Assembly (NCBI GenBank): GCA_012798755.1
Contig: JAAZMP010000009.1
Coordinates: 1-64,000 of the forward strand
Length of the DNA: 64,000 nucleotides
Origin: Bacillota bacterium
GTDB taxonomy: Bacteria > Bacillota > Dethiobacteria > DTU022 > UBA8154
Direction: 5' to 3'
Shown here: piece by piece, positions 21,324 through 31,103 of the stretch
How positions within the stretch are numbered: the first letter of the stretch is position 1
How the letters are laid out: each line of letters starts with the position of its first letter
Program-made: the position numbers and the translations under genes
Notes under the pieces: generated by a model
What the model was told of the DNA's origin: nothing
The model's database searches: none
The model's input: the letters and a program-made list of their open reading frames with translations, nothing else

Positions 21324-22418
21324 CTAAAAACGCAGCGTATAAGGGGCCAGCGCCAGCGCCAGCGCAACCCCGTTTTCCACATTTTTGGAAACGAAAAGTT
21401 CTCCTTTGCTACCCAACACGGCGCTGCGTTCACAGACATTATCAACCCCCGTAATTTCTTGCACAAATGAAGAGGCCGTAAAACGGCCCGGCAAAGCACG
21501 CAGCTGCTCGACAGAAAATGTCTGCAACGGCAAACCAAGTGCAGTGCAAAAAGCCAGCAACCCCTGTTCCCGGGCTTTCAAATCAATACTGCAAACACGG
21601 CCGACCGCCTCCTTATGGCAGCCGGCTTTTTTCAGCATTTTTTTAAATGCCTTTTGGATCTCTTCTTCCGCCACGCCTTTGCGGCAACCAACGCCTAAGG
21701 TTAAAACGGGTGGAACGAGCTGCAAGGCTTCTTTTTTGGCCCCTGTTTTTACGGTAACGACTACATCAGGCTTATAAGTAAAAGCACTTGATTTTCTGGA
21801 GATCATATCTATATCTTCCAGGCATTTACCGGCAACAACGCTTAAACCTCCGGGTAGCTTCCTTTCCACACCGGCATCAAAGACAGCAGTAAACCCCCCG
21901 GGCAGTGCACCTTCCACAGGAAACATACTGTACAGGTAAATATTTTCGCCGGCAAGAAGGCGCGCCGAAACAGATTTAATCCGTTCCGGGTTCAAAATGC
22001 TGATTTTGTTCTTGGCAGCCCAGCTGTCAATAGCAAAAACACCGCTACTTTCCGTAGCAGTCGTTATAACGGCAGTTGCCGCCAACATTTGGGAAATATC
22101 CGCCGCCAGGCGGTTTGCCCCGCCGATATGTCCTGAAAGGAGTGGGATAACAAACCTCCCCCCTTCATCGATCACTATAACGGCTGGATCAGAAGTTTTG
22201 GACTGCAAATATGGAGCAATGGCGCGCACCGCTATGCCTGATGCCCCAATAAAAATCAAAGCATCGGCAACGGCAAAATGCCGGCCGGTCCAGTCATGAA
22301 GCGCCCCGGCCCGGCAACGCTGCTTTTCTGTTTTCATCCCGGCTGCGTTTAAGCAGGCTTGCAGCCGTGTTGCCAGAACATATCCTGTTGCCGTAAAAGC
22401 GATGATGCTAACCTTCAT
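21324..22418 (-). CDS. cbiG: cobalt-precorrin 5A hydrolase
   Basis: FIGASGIAVRAIAPYLQSKTSDPAVIVIDEGGRFVIPLLSGHIGGANRLA; LGVGCRKGV. Confidence 0.95.
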   Translation of the reverse strand: MKVSIIAFTATGYVLATRLQACLNAAGMKTEKQRCRAGALHDWTGRHFAVADALIFIGASGIAVRAIAPYLQSKTSDPAVIVIDEGGRFVIPLLSGHIGGANRLAADISQMLAATAVITTATESSGVFAIDSWAAKNKISILNPERIKSVSARLLAGENIYLYSMFPVEGALPGGFTAVFDAGVERKLPGGLSVVAGKCLEDIDMISRKSSAFTYKPDVVVTVKTGAKKEALQLVPPVLTLGVGCRKGVAEEEIQKAFKKMLKKAGCHKEAVGRVCSIDLKAREQGLLAFCTALGLPLQTFSVEQLRALPGRFTASSFVQEITGVDNVCERSAVLGSKGELFVSKNVENGVALALALAPYTLRF

Positions 22419-23172
22419 TGTCTGCTCCTTTACGAAAGCCAGTAGTAAAAGCCGGATCGTACAGCCTGGAACGATCGTAGTTCCGGCCTAAAAAATGGCC
22501 TACCAGGATTAAAGCTGTACCCTTTATTCCGTTCTTTTGAGCAGCCTGGTGCAATGTACCCACGGTACAGCGCACTGTTTTTTCCTGCGGCCAGGTAGCC
22601 TTGTAAACAAGTGCCGCCGGGGTATCAGCCGCCAGGCCCCCACCCAGCAGCTCCTCTTGCAAGGCTGCAGTCATGCCGGCACTCAAAAAGATGACCATAG
22701 TACAATTATGGGCAGCAAAACTACGGATGTTTTCTTCCTGTGGCACCGGTGTGCGCCCCGCCATTCTGGTGATGATCACGCTTTGGCTAATTCCCGGCAG
22801 CGTATATTCAGCGCGCAGGGCCGCTGCAGCGCCGCAAAAACTGGAGACGCCCGGAATGTTCTCGTAGGGGATCTGGGCCTCATCGAGCGCCTCCATCTGT
22901 TCACGAATAGCGCCGTACAAGCTGGGATCACCGCTATGCAAACGCACTGTCGTCAACCCGGCAGCTTCGGCCTCCCGCATCACTTGCAGCACTTGTTCAA
23001 GCGTCATTTCAGCGCTATTATGTACCACACAACCTTCCTTGGCATAACTAAGCAAGTCAGGATTAACAAGGCTGCCCGCGTAAATGATCACATCAGCCTC
23101 TTGTAAACGCTTTGCGCCACGCACCGTGATCAGATCGGGTGCGCCACTGCCGGCGCCAACAAAATAGACCAT
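22408..23172 (-). CDS. cbiF: precorrin-4 C11-methyltransferase
   Basis: MVYFVGAGSGAPDLITVRGAKRL, LHSGDPSLYGAIREQ, PGVSSFCGAAAAL; trimmed to MVYFVG start. Confidence 0.95.
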   Translation of the reverse strand: MVYFVGAGSGAPDLITVRGAKRLQEADVIIYAGSLVNPDLLSYAKEGCVVHNSAEMTLEQVLQVMREAEAAGLTTVRLHSGDPSLYGAIREQMEALDEAQIPYENIPGVSSFCGAAAALRAEYTLPGISQSVIITRMAGRTPVPQEENIRSFAAHNCTMVIFLSAGMTAALQEELLGGGLAADTPAALVYKATWPQEKTVRCTVGTLHQAAQKNGIKGTALILVGHFLGRNYDRSRLYDPAFTTGFRKGADNEG

Positions 23173-23206
23173 CCCAATTTCCTCCTCATCATTGTTGGAA
23201 AAATGC

Positions 23207-24343
23207 TTATTGGAATGAAGCAATCAACCCTGCCGCTGTTTCCGTCTGGCCCAAAAAGCCATGCGCATTGCTGAACAACATCGCCCCAATGGCGATCCCC
23301 TCTCCCACACGTCGCTCCAGGTGCGACTGCATATTAGACAACAAAGAAAAAAACACATCCGTTCGCAAGCCGTTTGCCTGCAAAATTTCGATGCAAGCTT
23401 CTGTTGATGCAGCCCGCATCAGTTCCGCAACAGTTTTTTTTCCCGCGCCGGCCAGCGCTGCATGAGCAGCCAACAGTTCCCGACGGCAATCTGCCATACC
23501 GGAATGGGTATTCATGATCCCGCCGGCAAGTTTGACAAATTTGCCCAGATGGCCGACCAGCAAAATTTTATCAAAACCGTTGGAAGCGGCAAAATCCAGC
23601 GCTTCGCCGACATAATTCGAACATTTTACCACCGGTACGCTCGTTGCCGCCAAAGCTGCCTGCGCCGCGATAAAAGCCCGGCCATAATTACCCGGAGTAA
23701 AGATCACGCTTTTATGCCCTTCCGCCGCCAATATCCGCAGTTCCAGCCCGAACGAATCGATGAGCGCCTGCCTGCTTTGCGGTTCCACGATTCCACTCGT
23801 TCCCAGAACAGAAATACCCCCCTCGATACCGAGCCGGGCATTGAATGTGCGCCGGGCAAGACGGCTTCCCAGCGGTATGCTGATCACTGCTTCCAGGCCG
23901 CCCGTATAAGCATAGCGATCGCAGATCGCTTGCAGCTCCTTTGTTATCATCTGCCGCGGCACGCGATTGATGGCAGCAGCACCAACAGGCTGGTCAAGGC
24001 CGGGGCGCATAACACGGCCAATGCCGGCCCCGCCATCGATCCGGATACCTGGCGCACTGGTTTTGCAAAGTTTGGCATAAACCAACACACCATCGGTCAC
24101 ATCGGGGTCATCTCCGGCATCCTTTCGGACGGCACAGCAGGCATGGCCGCAGGTTAGTTCTGCCTTTAGCACCGGAACTTTCAGCGGTATTCCTTTCGGT
24201 GTTGTGATCTCCACAGTAGCCACGCGCTCACCGCCAAGCAACATCTGCGCCGCTGCTTTGGCTGCAAGAGCTGCGCAGCTTCCCGTGGTGAAACCCCGCC
24301 GCAATTTTTGCCGGCCCCTAAAAATATAATGTTCAAAAGACAT
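23207..24343 (-). CDS. cbiD: cobalt-precorrin-5B C1-methyltransferase
   Basis: LRRGFTTGSCAALAAKAAA, GTSGIVEP, VGHLGKFVKLAGGIMNTHS; start trimmed to MSFEHY. Confidence 0.95.
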   Translation of the reverse strand: MSFEHYIFRGRQKLRRGFTTGSCAALAAKAAAQMLLGGERVATVEITTPKGIPLKVPVLKAELTCGHACCAVRKDAGDDPDVTDGVLVYAKLCKTSAPGIRIDGGAGIGRVMRPGLDQPVGAAAINRVPRQMITKELQAICDRYAYTGGLEAVISIPLGSRLARRTFNARLGIEGGISVLGTSGIVEPQSRQALIDSFGLELRILAAEGHKSVIFTPGNYGRAFIAAQAALAATSVPVVKCSNYVGEALDFAASNGFDKILLVGHLGKFVKLAGGIMNTHSGMADCRRELLAAHAALAGAGKKTVAELMRAASTEACIEILQANGLRTDVFFSLLSNMQSHLERRVGEGIAIGAMLFSNAHGFLGQTETAAGLIASFQ

Positions 24344-24347
24344 CGCC

Positions 24348-25037
24348 TTACTCCTTAAGTAAAATCGTGGCGAAATACCCTTCCGCTGCACCGGCATCTT
24401 CAATATTTTGGTATACTCTTTGTGCCGGAAGGCCACAATTTGCCACCAGCATAGCCTTATCGTTCAGACCTTTTTTGTGCAAAATTTCCTTTACCTCCGG
24501 CAATTTACTGCCTGCTTTCATGAGCACTTTTGTGCCCTTCAGTTCAAGGTAGCCTGCAAAATCCCCATAACCCACCGGAATAATATGCAGTGGCTCTTGC
24601 ATCGTGGTCAGGCTGATACCAAGCGCCGCAGCTACAGCGCAAAAGCTGGGCACTCCTGCAATAGCCTCTGTCTCATAACCCAAATCTTTGACAATTTCGT
24701 TGATATAGGCGAAAGTCGAATAGATGGATACATCGCCGATATTCACCATAGCCACATCCCGGCCCCGGTCAAGTTGCTTCGTAACATGCTGCGCTTGCCG
24801 CCTATGGTTTGCGGCAAGTGCAGCTTGGTCGGTGCTCATCAAAAACTTTAACGGTAAAACAATCTTCCGAGAAATATCAAGTGTTCTTTTGACGATATCC
24901 AAGGCCAGTGTATTTTGGCCTCTAGTTTGCGGCATGGCAATTACAGGACATTTTTCCAGAATGCGCTTGGCTTTCAATGTCAGAAGCTCCGGATCACCCG
25001 GCCCCACGCTTACGCCGAAAAACTTCCCTTTTGGCAT
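24348..25037 (-). CDS. cbiL: precorrin-2 C20-methyltransferase
   Basis: GVSVGPGDPELLTLKAKRIL, NIGDVSIYSTFAYI, AGVPSFCAVAAALG. Confidence 0.95.
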   Translation of the reverse strand: MPKGKFFGVSVGPGDPELLTLKAKRILEKCPVIAMPQTRGQNTLALDIVKRTLDISRKIVLPLKFLMSTDQAALAANHRRQAQHVTKQLDRGRDVAMVNIGDVSIYSTFAYINEIVKDLGYETEAIAGVPSFCAVAAALGISLTTMQEPLHIIPVGYGDFAGYLELKGTKVLMKAGSKLPEVKEILHKKGLNDKAMLVANCGLPAQRVYQNIEDAGAAEGYFATILLKE

Positions 25038-25068
25038 CAGTTAAAACCCCGCTTCCCATTAGCAAAAT

Positions 25069-25100
25069 AAAAAAAGCCTTCCCGGCAAACGGTAAAGGCT
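25069..25100 (-). terminator. riboswitch-linked intrinsic terminator upstream of cbiL
   Basis: Minus strand AGCCTT-taccgtttgccggg-AAGGCT-TTTTTTATT. Confidence 0.65.
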
Positions 25101-25139
25101 GAAAAAAACAAAGATTGATGCTTTGCATTTGATCACGCC

Positions 25140-25326
25140 GGCTAAAGGTCCGTCAGCCCGTGATTAACTTGCCACGCCCGGTATTCTGGCTCAAACGTCA
25201 TGGCCTTGTTTCGCCTTCCCATAAGAAACAAACTTACAGTGGCATTTAGAAACAGGCTCGGCTTTTACAGCGGCGGCTCCGCGTGGGCTTTGAACCCAAC
25301 TTCCCGCAAGCGCAACAAGCAAATTC
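25140..25326 (-). promoter_or_regulatory. cobalamin riboswitch upstream of the cbi operon
   Basis: Minus strand: GTTCAAAGCCCACGCGGAGCCGCCGCTGTAAAAGC...ATGCCACTG...TGGGAAGGCGAAAC...TGAGCCAGAATACCGGG. Confidence 0.92.
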
Positions 25327-25594
25327 AATTTTAGATTGTACATAATTTTAGGCACAAAAAACAATTCCTGTCAAGAGAAAGAAACCTATTTCTGAAGTTC
25401 TGATATAATATTTTAGGAAAGAATTGTAGTTGAAAGCCAGAAAAGAAAAGCAGGCCACCTTTTCTGGCCCACTTACTGCGTTAAAATATCCAAGGCCCTC
25501 CGGGATAAAATAGCGTAGCGGTCGCTTCTTGATTTGGAAGGCCGGACATAAAAAAAGTTGTTGGTTGCACAAAAACATGATACGATAAGCATAG

Positions 25595-25662
25595 TGGCAG
25601 TACCTCACATGTGGCTTGTTTTGTGACAACATAACAATACCCTATATGTGGACGTACTGCCA
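25595..25662. repeat. inverted repeat upstream of the Rpn-like gene
   Basis: TGGCAGTAC (25595-25603) vs GTACTGCCA (25654-25662), with partial extension of the stem. Confidence 0.6.
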
Positions 25663-25755
25663 TACTAAAATATAAATAACTTGAATGAAAAAGGTTTTAA
25701 GCTATCGCTTTAGCGATTTTGTTCAATAATATAAACAAGCAAGGAGAAATAAAAG

Positions 25756-26683
25756 TTGCCAAAGGTAGATATACCATTGAAACGATTGATGCAGCTCAGG
25801 CCGAAAGACTGGATAAAGTATCTTTTACCTGAACTTTCAGGCGAAGAATTTGCGGAAATAAAATCGGAAAAAGTTCCTAAGGCTGAATCCAGGATGGATG
25901 CACTTTGGCAGATTGGTGTAGGTACAAAGCTTACTTATTTGCACCTAGAACCGCAAGGATACCGGGATACAGCTTTGCCGGCCAGAATGTTGCGCTATAG
26001 AGCTGATATTTGGGAATATACAATGTCTAAAGGATTAGGAGCTCCGTCTATTCGTCAGGCCGTTCTCTTTTTGTATCCTGAACATGATAATGGTATAAAC
26101 CGGCTTAAGGACGCTTGGGATGAAAAAACAACTATTGATTATAATTACAAGGTCTTGCGTGCCTGGGAATTGGAAAAAACCACCGTTTTAAAACAAAAGC
26201 TGGTAGCGCTGTATCCCCTGTTACCCTTGATGCAGGAACTCCCGGGAGAAACCCCTGAAAATGTGCTACAGGCAGCAATAAACGCTATAAAAGAAATAAA
26301 AAAACAGTTCCCTTCGTGCGGATCTACTTGCTATCGTTTCTATCCTGGCGGAAAAGCGCTATACAACAGCGCTTGTTAAAATGTTTGTAAGGAGGGAAAT
26401 GCTGATGGAATCGGAATTGCTTAAGGAATGGACTGCGGAAGAAAGAAAAGAAGCGGCGGAAAAAGCTACGAAAGAAGCGACAGAGAAAGCTACCTATAGT
26501 ACATTACAGACAAACATACATGATCTATTGGAAGTAAAATTTAACATAGTATCCGAACATATCAGTGCCAAACTGCAAAAAATTCAGGATGCGGAAGTTT
26601 TGAGATCTTTATCAAAAACAATCATTAAGGCAGACACGATAGAAGAATATGAACAACATTTAGATAAAGCCCTGCATGAATAA
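25756..26683 (+). pseudogene. Rpn/YhgA-like PD-(D/E)XK nuclease (transposase-like) gene, frameshifted at A7
   Basis: Frame 1 (TTG start) MPKVDIPLKRLMQLRPKDWIKYLLPELSGEEFAEIK... loses similarity after IKEIK; the shifted frame continues NSSLRADLLAIVSILAEKRYTTALVKMFVRREMLMESELLKEW... into the 26381-26683 ORF. A7 at 26298-26304. Confidence 0.8.
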
Positions 26684-26691
26684 GTCTTGAG

Positions 26692-26785
26692 CACACGGGA
26701 ACACGCGGGAACACGCGGGGACGTACCTATTGTGTACTTTGGCTTGGAGCACGCGGGGACGTACCTATTGTGTACTTTGGCTTTG
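26692..26785. repeat. short direct-repeat cluster (ACGCGGGGACGTACCTATTGTGTACTTTGGCTTGG-like units)
   Basis: Near-identical 35-nt units at 26713-26747 and 26751-26785, preceded by ACACGSGGA iterations. Confidence 0.8.
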
Positions 26786-26914
26786 GCTTTGAAATGACAA
26801 TAAGATGGCGCTTCCGTAATTCAGCCGTTCTTTTTTCATAATAAAATTTGTTTTTCTTCCGGTGGTATGGTAAGATATTTTTGCAGTAAAAAGATAACAA
26901 AAAATTAAATAGCA

Positions 26915-27118
26915 ACACGGGCGATGTGAGTGAACGGAAAGTGGGTACAAAGCCCACACAGTCACCGCTGCTGTAAGCATGGCAGGCGCTTGCCATCAGG
27001 CCACTGGGGTAAGGAAGTAGGTACACCCTGGGAAGGCGACAAGCGTAATATGCAAGTCAGAAGGCCGGCTCACATCGGTTTTGTCAGACCTTTCGGTGCA
27101 AAAGGACTGTCAGGATAA
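26915..27118 (+). promoter_or_regulatory. cobalamin riboswitch upstream of btuCD-cbiK operon
   Basis: GGGTACAAAGCCCACACAGTCACCGCTGCTGTAAGC...GCCACTGGGGTAAGGAAG...TGGGAAGGCG...GCAAGTCAGAAGGCCGGC. Confidence 0.93.
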
Positions 27119-27190
27119 GAATATTTCCCTAATCGGAAATAATATGCGTGCAGCCGCCGGGCGACAGGCTGCAGTTTACGATAAAATATT

Positions 27191-27232
27191 AAAATCCTGC
27201 TTTCTTTGAGCAAAAGAAGGCAGGATTTTTCT
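27191..27232 (+). terminator. intrinsic terminator of riboswitch expression platform
   Basis: AAAATCCTGCtTTCTTTgagcAAAAGAAgGCAGGATTTTT. Confidence 0.85.
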
Positions 27233-27286
27233 TTATTTTCCCCTGTCTAGGCCTCAGACTGTTTTGGAAAAGAGGATCTGTTTCGT

Positions 27287-28330
27287 ATGGATAGTATCCA
27301 AGAACGGAAAAAAAATCGCTACAAGTACCTATGCCTGGGATTTGCATTTTTTGTCTTGATCTTGCTCACCCTGGTTTTCACCGTTGGTGTGGGCGCCATG
27401 CAGATCGGCTTCGGCCAATCACTGTATATCCTTTGGGGAAAAATCTGCGGCAGCGCTTTACCGGATGTCAAGGCCAACGCTGTCGCCGTTGTATGGAAGA
27501 TTCGCCTACCGCGTCTTTTGTGTGGCCTGTTCGTGGGCATGGGGCTGGCCATTGCGGGGACCATATTTCAATCAATTCTTGGCAATCCCCTGGCCGATCC
27601 TTATACGTTAGGCGTCTCCACCGGTGCCGCTTTCGGAGCCTCGCTGGCCATCCTTTTTAACATTTTGTTTGCCACAATGCTCTCTACAACCGCCTTCGCC
27701 TTTGCCTTTGCTTTTTTAACACTGCTTTTGGTGTTGCTAATTGCCGGGCGCGGCGGGGGGCTTACGACCGGCAACCTGATCATCTCGGGCATTATCATCA
27801 GTGCCATCTTATCCGCCGGCATCAGTTACATTAAGATGGCTGCCGGGGAAAATGTCAGCGCCATCGTCTTTTGGATCATGGGCAGCCTCGTTTCCCGCCA
27901 ATGGGGTCATGTATTTTTGGTCATGCCTACAGTGCTCCTGGCCGGTATTTTCGCCTATGCCTTTGCCGATGACTTAAACGTGATGACCCTGGGTGACGAA
28001 GAAGCCCGGGGGTTGGGAGTAAACACAAAACAGGTACGCCTGCTCTACTTGATTCTGGGTTCCTGCTTGACTGCCGGATGTGTATCGGTTAGCGGCGTAA
28101 TCGGGTTTGTAGGGCTTATTGTTCCACATCTTTTAAGAATGTGGCTCACTGCTGATAATCGCATCCTCATCCCGCTTTCCGCACTCTTAGGGGGGCTTCT
28201 TTTGCTACTTGCTGACAATGCTACCCGCTTGTTTTCCGGCGGTGAGATCCCTGTCGGCGTGCTGACAACGTTGCTGGGCGGGCCTTTTTTCCTATACGTA
28301 TTTTCCAGAAAACCACGGAGGCAGCTATGA
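27287..28330 (+). CDS. btuC: FecCD/BtuC-family corrinoid ABC permease
   Basis: RLPRLLCGLFVGMGLAIAGTIFQSILGNPLADPYTLGVSTGAAFGA; GLIVPHLLRM. Confidence 0.92.
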   Translation: MDSIQERKKNRYKYLCLGFAFFVLILLTLVFTVGVGAMQIGFGQSLYILWGKICGSALPDVKANAVAVVWKIRLPRLLCGLFVGMGLAIAGTIFQSILGNPLADPYTLGVSTGAAFGASLAILFNILFATMLSTTAFAFAFAFLTLLLVLLIAGRGGGLTTGNLIISGIIISAILSAGISYIKMAAGENVSAIVFWIMGSLVSRQWGHVFLVMPTVLLAGIFAYAFADDLNVMTLGDEEARGLGVNTKQVRLLYLILGSCLTAGCVSVSGVIGFVGLIVPHLLRMWLTADNRILIPLSALLGGLLLLLADNATRLFSGGEIPVGVLTTLLGGPFFLYVFSRKPRRQL

Positions 28331-29115
28331 ACGAAACAAACAATCCCTTACCGCGCCTTAAAGCGCGAAATCTCGATTTCTATTATGGAAATCGTCAGGT
28401 CCTCAAAAATATCAACCTTGCCGTTTATGCCGGAGAATTTTTTTCACTAATCGGGCCTAACGGCAGCGGGAAAAGCACTTTGCTTAAAATATTAAGTGGG
28501 TTGTACGCCCCGCGAAAAGGGGAGGTTTTCTATGAAAATCAAGTTTTACAAAAGATAAACGCCCGCCAGCGCGCCCGGCATCTGGCAATCGTGCCACAAA
28601 ATACGGTCCAGGCCATGCCTTTTACCTGTCTGGAAAGCATCTTACTGGGTTTACATCCTCACCGGGAACGCTTTGCGGCAATCAGCGACAGCCAATACAA
28701 AAGAGTAGAACAGCTAATGGAACTAACGGGTACTTTGAGTTTGTCCGCGCAGCCGATCACACAGCTTTCAGGCGGCGAACGGCAGCGCGTCGCTTTGTGC
28801 CGCGCCCTGGCGCAAGAGCCGCGGGTGCTGCTGTTGGATGAAGCCATGTCCGAACTGGATGTCGCTGCACGCATGCAAATGTCCGGGCTGCTGAAAAAAC
28901 TATGTACGGATTGCGGGCTCACCGTGCTGGCAATTTACCACGACTTAAATCTTGCCTATCGTTTCAGCGATAAAGTCCTTGTGCTCAAAGAAGGCGCCTG
29001 TGTTTCCCATGGAACACCGAAAACGGTAATGACAAAAGAGCTTTTCCGCCATGTTTTCCAGGTAGAGGCAGAGATCTTTGCGGATAAAGGTTTTTTCATC
29101 CAAAATACAATCTGA
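28327..29115 (+). CDS. btuD: corrinoid ABC ATPase
   Basis: GPNGSGKSTLLKILSG, LSGGERQRVALCRALAQEP; ATGA overlap with the permease. Confidence 0.92.
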   Translation: MNETNNPLPRLKARNLDFYYGNRQVLKNINLAVYAGEFFSLIGPNGSGKSTLLKILSGLYAPRKGEVFYENQVLQKINARQRARHLAIVPQNTVQAMPFTCLESILLGLHPHRERFAAISDSQYKRVEQLMELTGTLSLSAQPITQLSGGERQRVALCRALAQEPRVLLLDEAMSELDVAARMQMSGLLKKLCTDCGLTVLAIYHDLNLAYRFSDKVLVLKEGACVSHGTPKTVMTKELFRHVFQVEAEIFADKGFFIQNTI

Positions 29116-29137
29116 ATCATAAAGGGGGATTTCCAAA

Positions 29138-30025
29138 ATGGAAAATACAGCTATTTCTTTTTTTGCCTTGCCGGCATCATTGGGCCTTGGCACTTACACC
29201 GGAACAAATAAAACTAAAACAGGTGATCCCAGCAAAAAAGCAATCCTCGTGGTTAGTTTTGGCACCAGTTATAATGATACACGTGCCCGGACCATCGATG
29301 CAATCGAAGCAGCAATTGGTAAGGCGTACCCCAAATATGAGATACATCGTGCTTTTACAAGCCAAATAATTATTGACAAACTGAAAAAACGTGATGGGCT
29401 TGAAATCAAAAATGTTGAAGAGGCTATGCAACATCTGGCTGCCAAAGGTATCGGCACTCTCGTCGTCCAGTCCACACACATCATAAACGGTTTAGAGTTC
29501 AATGAAACGGTAGCAAAAATTGAATATTATAGGGATCGTTTTGCTTCCATCTTTTTTGGAGCCCCCTTGCTTTCTACAACAAAAGACTACCTGGCGCTAA
29601 TCGATGCTTTTAAAACACAGATCTCACCTAACAACCTTGCCGGTGATACCGCTCTGTTGCTTATGGGGCATGGCTCAGAGCATTTTGCCAATGCGGCCTA
29701 CGCTGCCCTGGATTATATGTTTAAGGAACAAGGTATGAAAAACGTGTTTGTCGGCGCCATCGAAAACTACCCCGGCCTTGATAACATCTTGCCTTCCTTA
29801 AAAGCCGGCGGCTATACAAAAGTTATCCTCCAACCGTTCATGATCGTAGCCGGCGATCATGCTATTAATGATATGGCTGGCACGCAAAAGGATTCTTGGA
29901 AAACTGTTTTGGAATCTGAGGGTTTCACAGTAGAGTACATTCTAAAAGGGCTGGGTGAATTTCCGGCCATACACAATTTGTACATCAGACACATCGCCAC
30001 TGCCATCAATACAAATGCAAAATAG
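29138..30025 (+). CDS. cbiK: sirohydrochlorin cobaltochelatase CbiK
   Basis: AILVVSFGTSYNDTRARTIDAIE, VVQSTHIINGLEFNE, LLLMGHGSEHFANAAYAALD, VILQPFMIVAGDHAINDMAG. Confidence 0.96.
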   Translation: MENTAISFFALPASLGLGTYTGTNKTKTGDPSKKAILVVSFGTSYNDTRARTIDAIEAAIGKAYPKYEIHRAFTSQIIIDKLKKRDGLEIKNVEEAMQHLAAKGIGTLVVQSTHIINGLEFNETVAKIEYYRDRFASIFFGAPLLSTTKDYLALIDAFKTQISPNNLAGDTALLLMGHGSEHFANAAYAALDYMFKEQGMKNVFVGAIENYPGLDNILPSLKAGGYTKVILQPFMIVAGDHAINDMAGTQKDSWKTVLESEGFTVEYILKGLGEFPAIHNLYIRHIATAINTNAK

Positions 30026-30125
30026 CAATTTCCACTTGCCAAAGAGCTGTTTATGACTATTGAAGATATAGTTTTACAGTTGGTTTAGCAGGTGTTTCAA
30101 TACTATTTTACAAGGAGGTTGGCCC

Positions 30126-31103
30126 ATGTCCGTTTACATTCAAAAAAAATTTATGCTTTTGGTTCTAGCCCTGCTGCTGGCAATAACACTGTCGGGGTGT
30201 GCGCAGGTGGAAATACCTGGTGCGGAAATGCAGCTATCGGAAACAGCTATCCAATTTACGGACGATGACGGGCGGAAAATTTTGCTTGATTCCCCCTGCA
30301 CCCGCATCATTTCGCTTTACAGCGCCCATACGGAAAACCTTTTCAGCCTGGGGGCAGGCGCTATGCTAATCGGTGATCATCATACATCTACCTACCCCCC
30401 TGATACACAGAAAATACCCAACTATGATTATAATGATGATCCCGAAACCATCATCGCTGCTGAACCGGATCTTGTTTTAATCCGCCCCTATATTACCAGG
30501 AGGGTGCCCGGGTTTGTCCAGGCTATAGAAATGGCCGGTATTCCCGTTGTTTCCCTGTACCCCGAAAAATTTGCCGGATTTAAGGATTATATCAGCAAGC
30601 TTGCCCTTTTAACGGGTACAGAGGATGCTGCAACAGAGCAGTTGGACTTATTTTATAGAAACTTGGAAGAAATCATGGCATTAACTAAAAACAGGGCGAA
30701 CAAACAAAATGTTTTTTTTGAAGCGACGGAGGTAAACCTGCGCACAATTACAGAGGACTCTATGCCGGCTATCGCCATCGCTTTTGCCGGGGGCATCAAC
30801 ATAGCTGCAGGTGCCAAACCCATCCAGGAAAAAAGCTCTATTGCTTCTTTCGGAGAAGAGCGCATTTTGGCGCTTGCAGATGAAATCGATGTCTATGTAG
30901 CCCAGCGCGGTGCCATGAATGCAAACATCAACCTACAAACAATTTTGGCACGGCCCGGTTTTGAAACGATCAAAGCAGTCCAAAACGGACGTGTCCATAT
31001 CATCAGCGAAAAAATTATCTCTTCCCCAACATTCCGTTTTTACAAAGGTGTGCAAGAGATGGCCCGGTTTCTTTTCCCGGATATAGCAGAGGTAAAAGAA
31101 TGA
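30126..31103 (+). CDS. corrinoid-type periplasmic binding lipoprotein (BtuF/FepB-like)
   Basis: Lipobox LSGC; DDDGRKILLDSPCTRIISLYSAHTENLFSLGAGAMLIG; in btu operon. Confidence 0.85.
   Translation: MSVYIQKKFMLLVLALLLAITLSGCAQVEIPGAEMQLSETAIQFTDDDGRKILLDSPCTRIISLYSAHTENLFSLGAGAMLIGDHHTSTYPPDTQKIPNYDYNDDPETIIAAEPDLVLIRPYITRRVPGFVQAIEMAGIPVVSLYPEKFAGFKDYISKLALLTGTEDAATEQLDLFYRNLEEIMALTKNRANKQNVFFEATEVNLRTITEDSMPAIAIAFAGGINIAAGAKPIQEKSSIASFGEERILALADEIDVYVAQRGAMNANINLQTILARPGFETIKAVQNGRVHIISEKIISSPTFRFYKGVQEMARFLFPDIAEVKE

Noticed and set aside
26692-26785. Possible CRISPR array
   Set aside because: Only two long units with no comparable spacers and no cas genes in the window.
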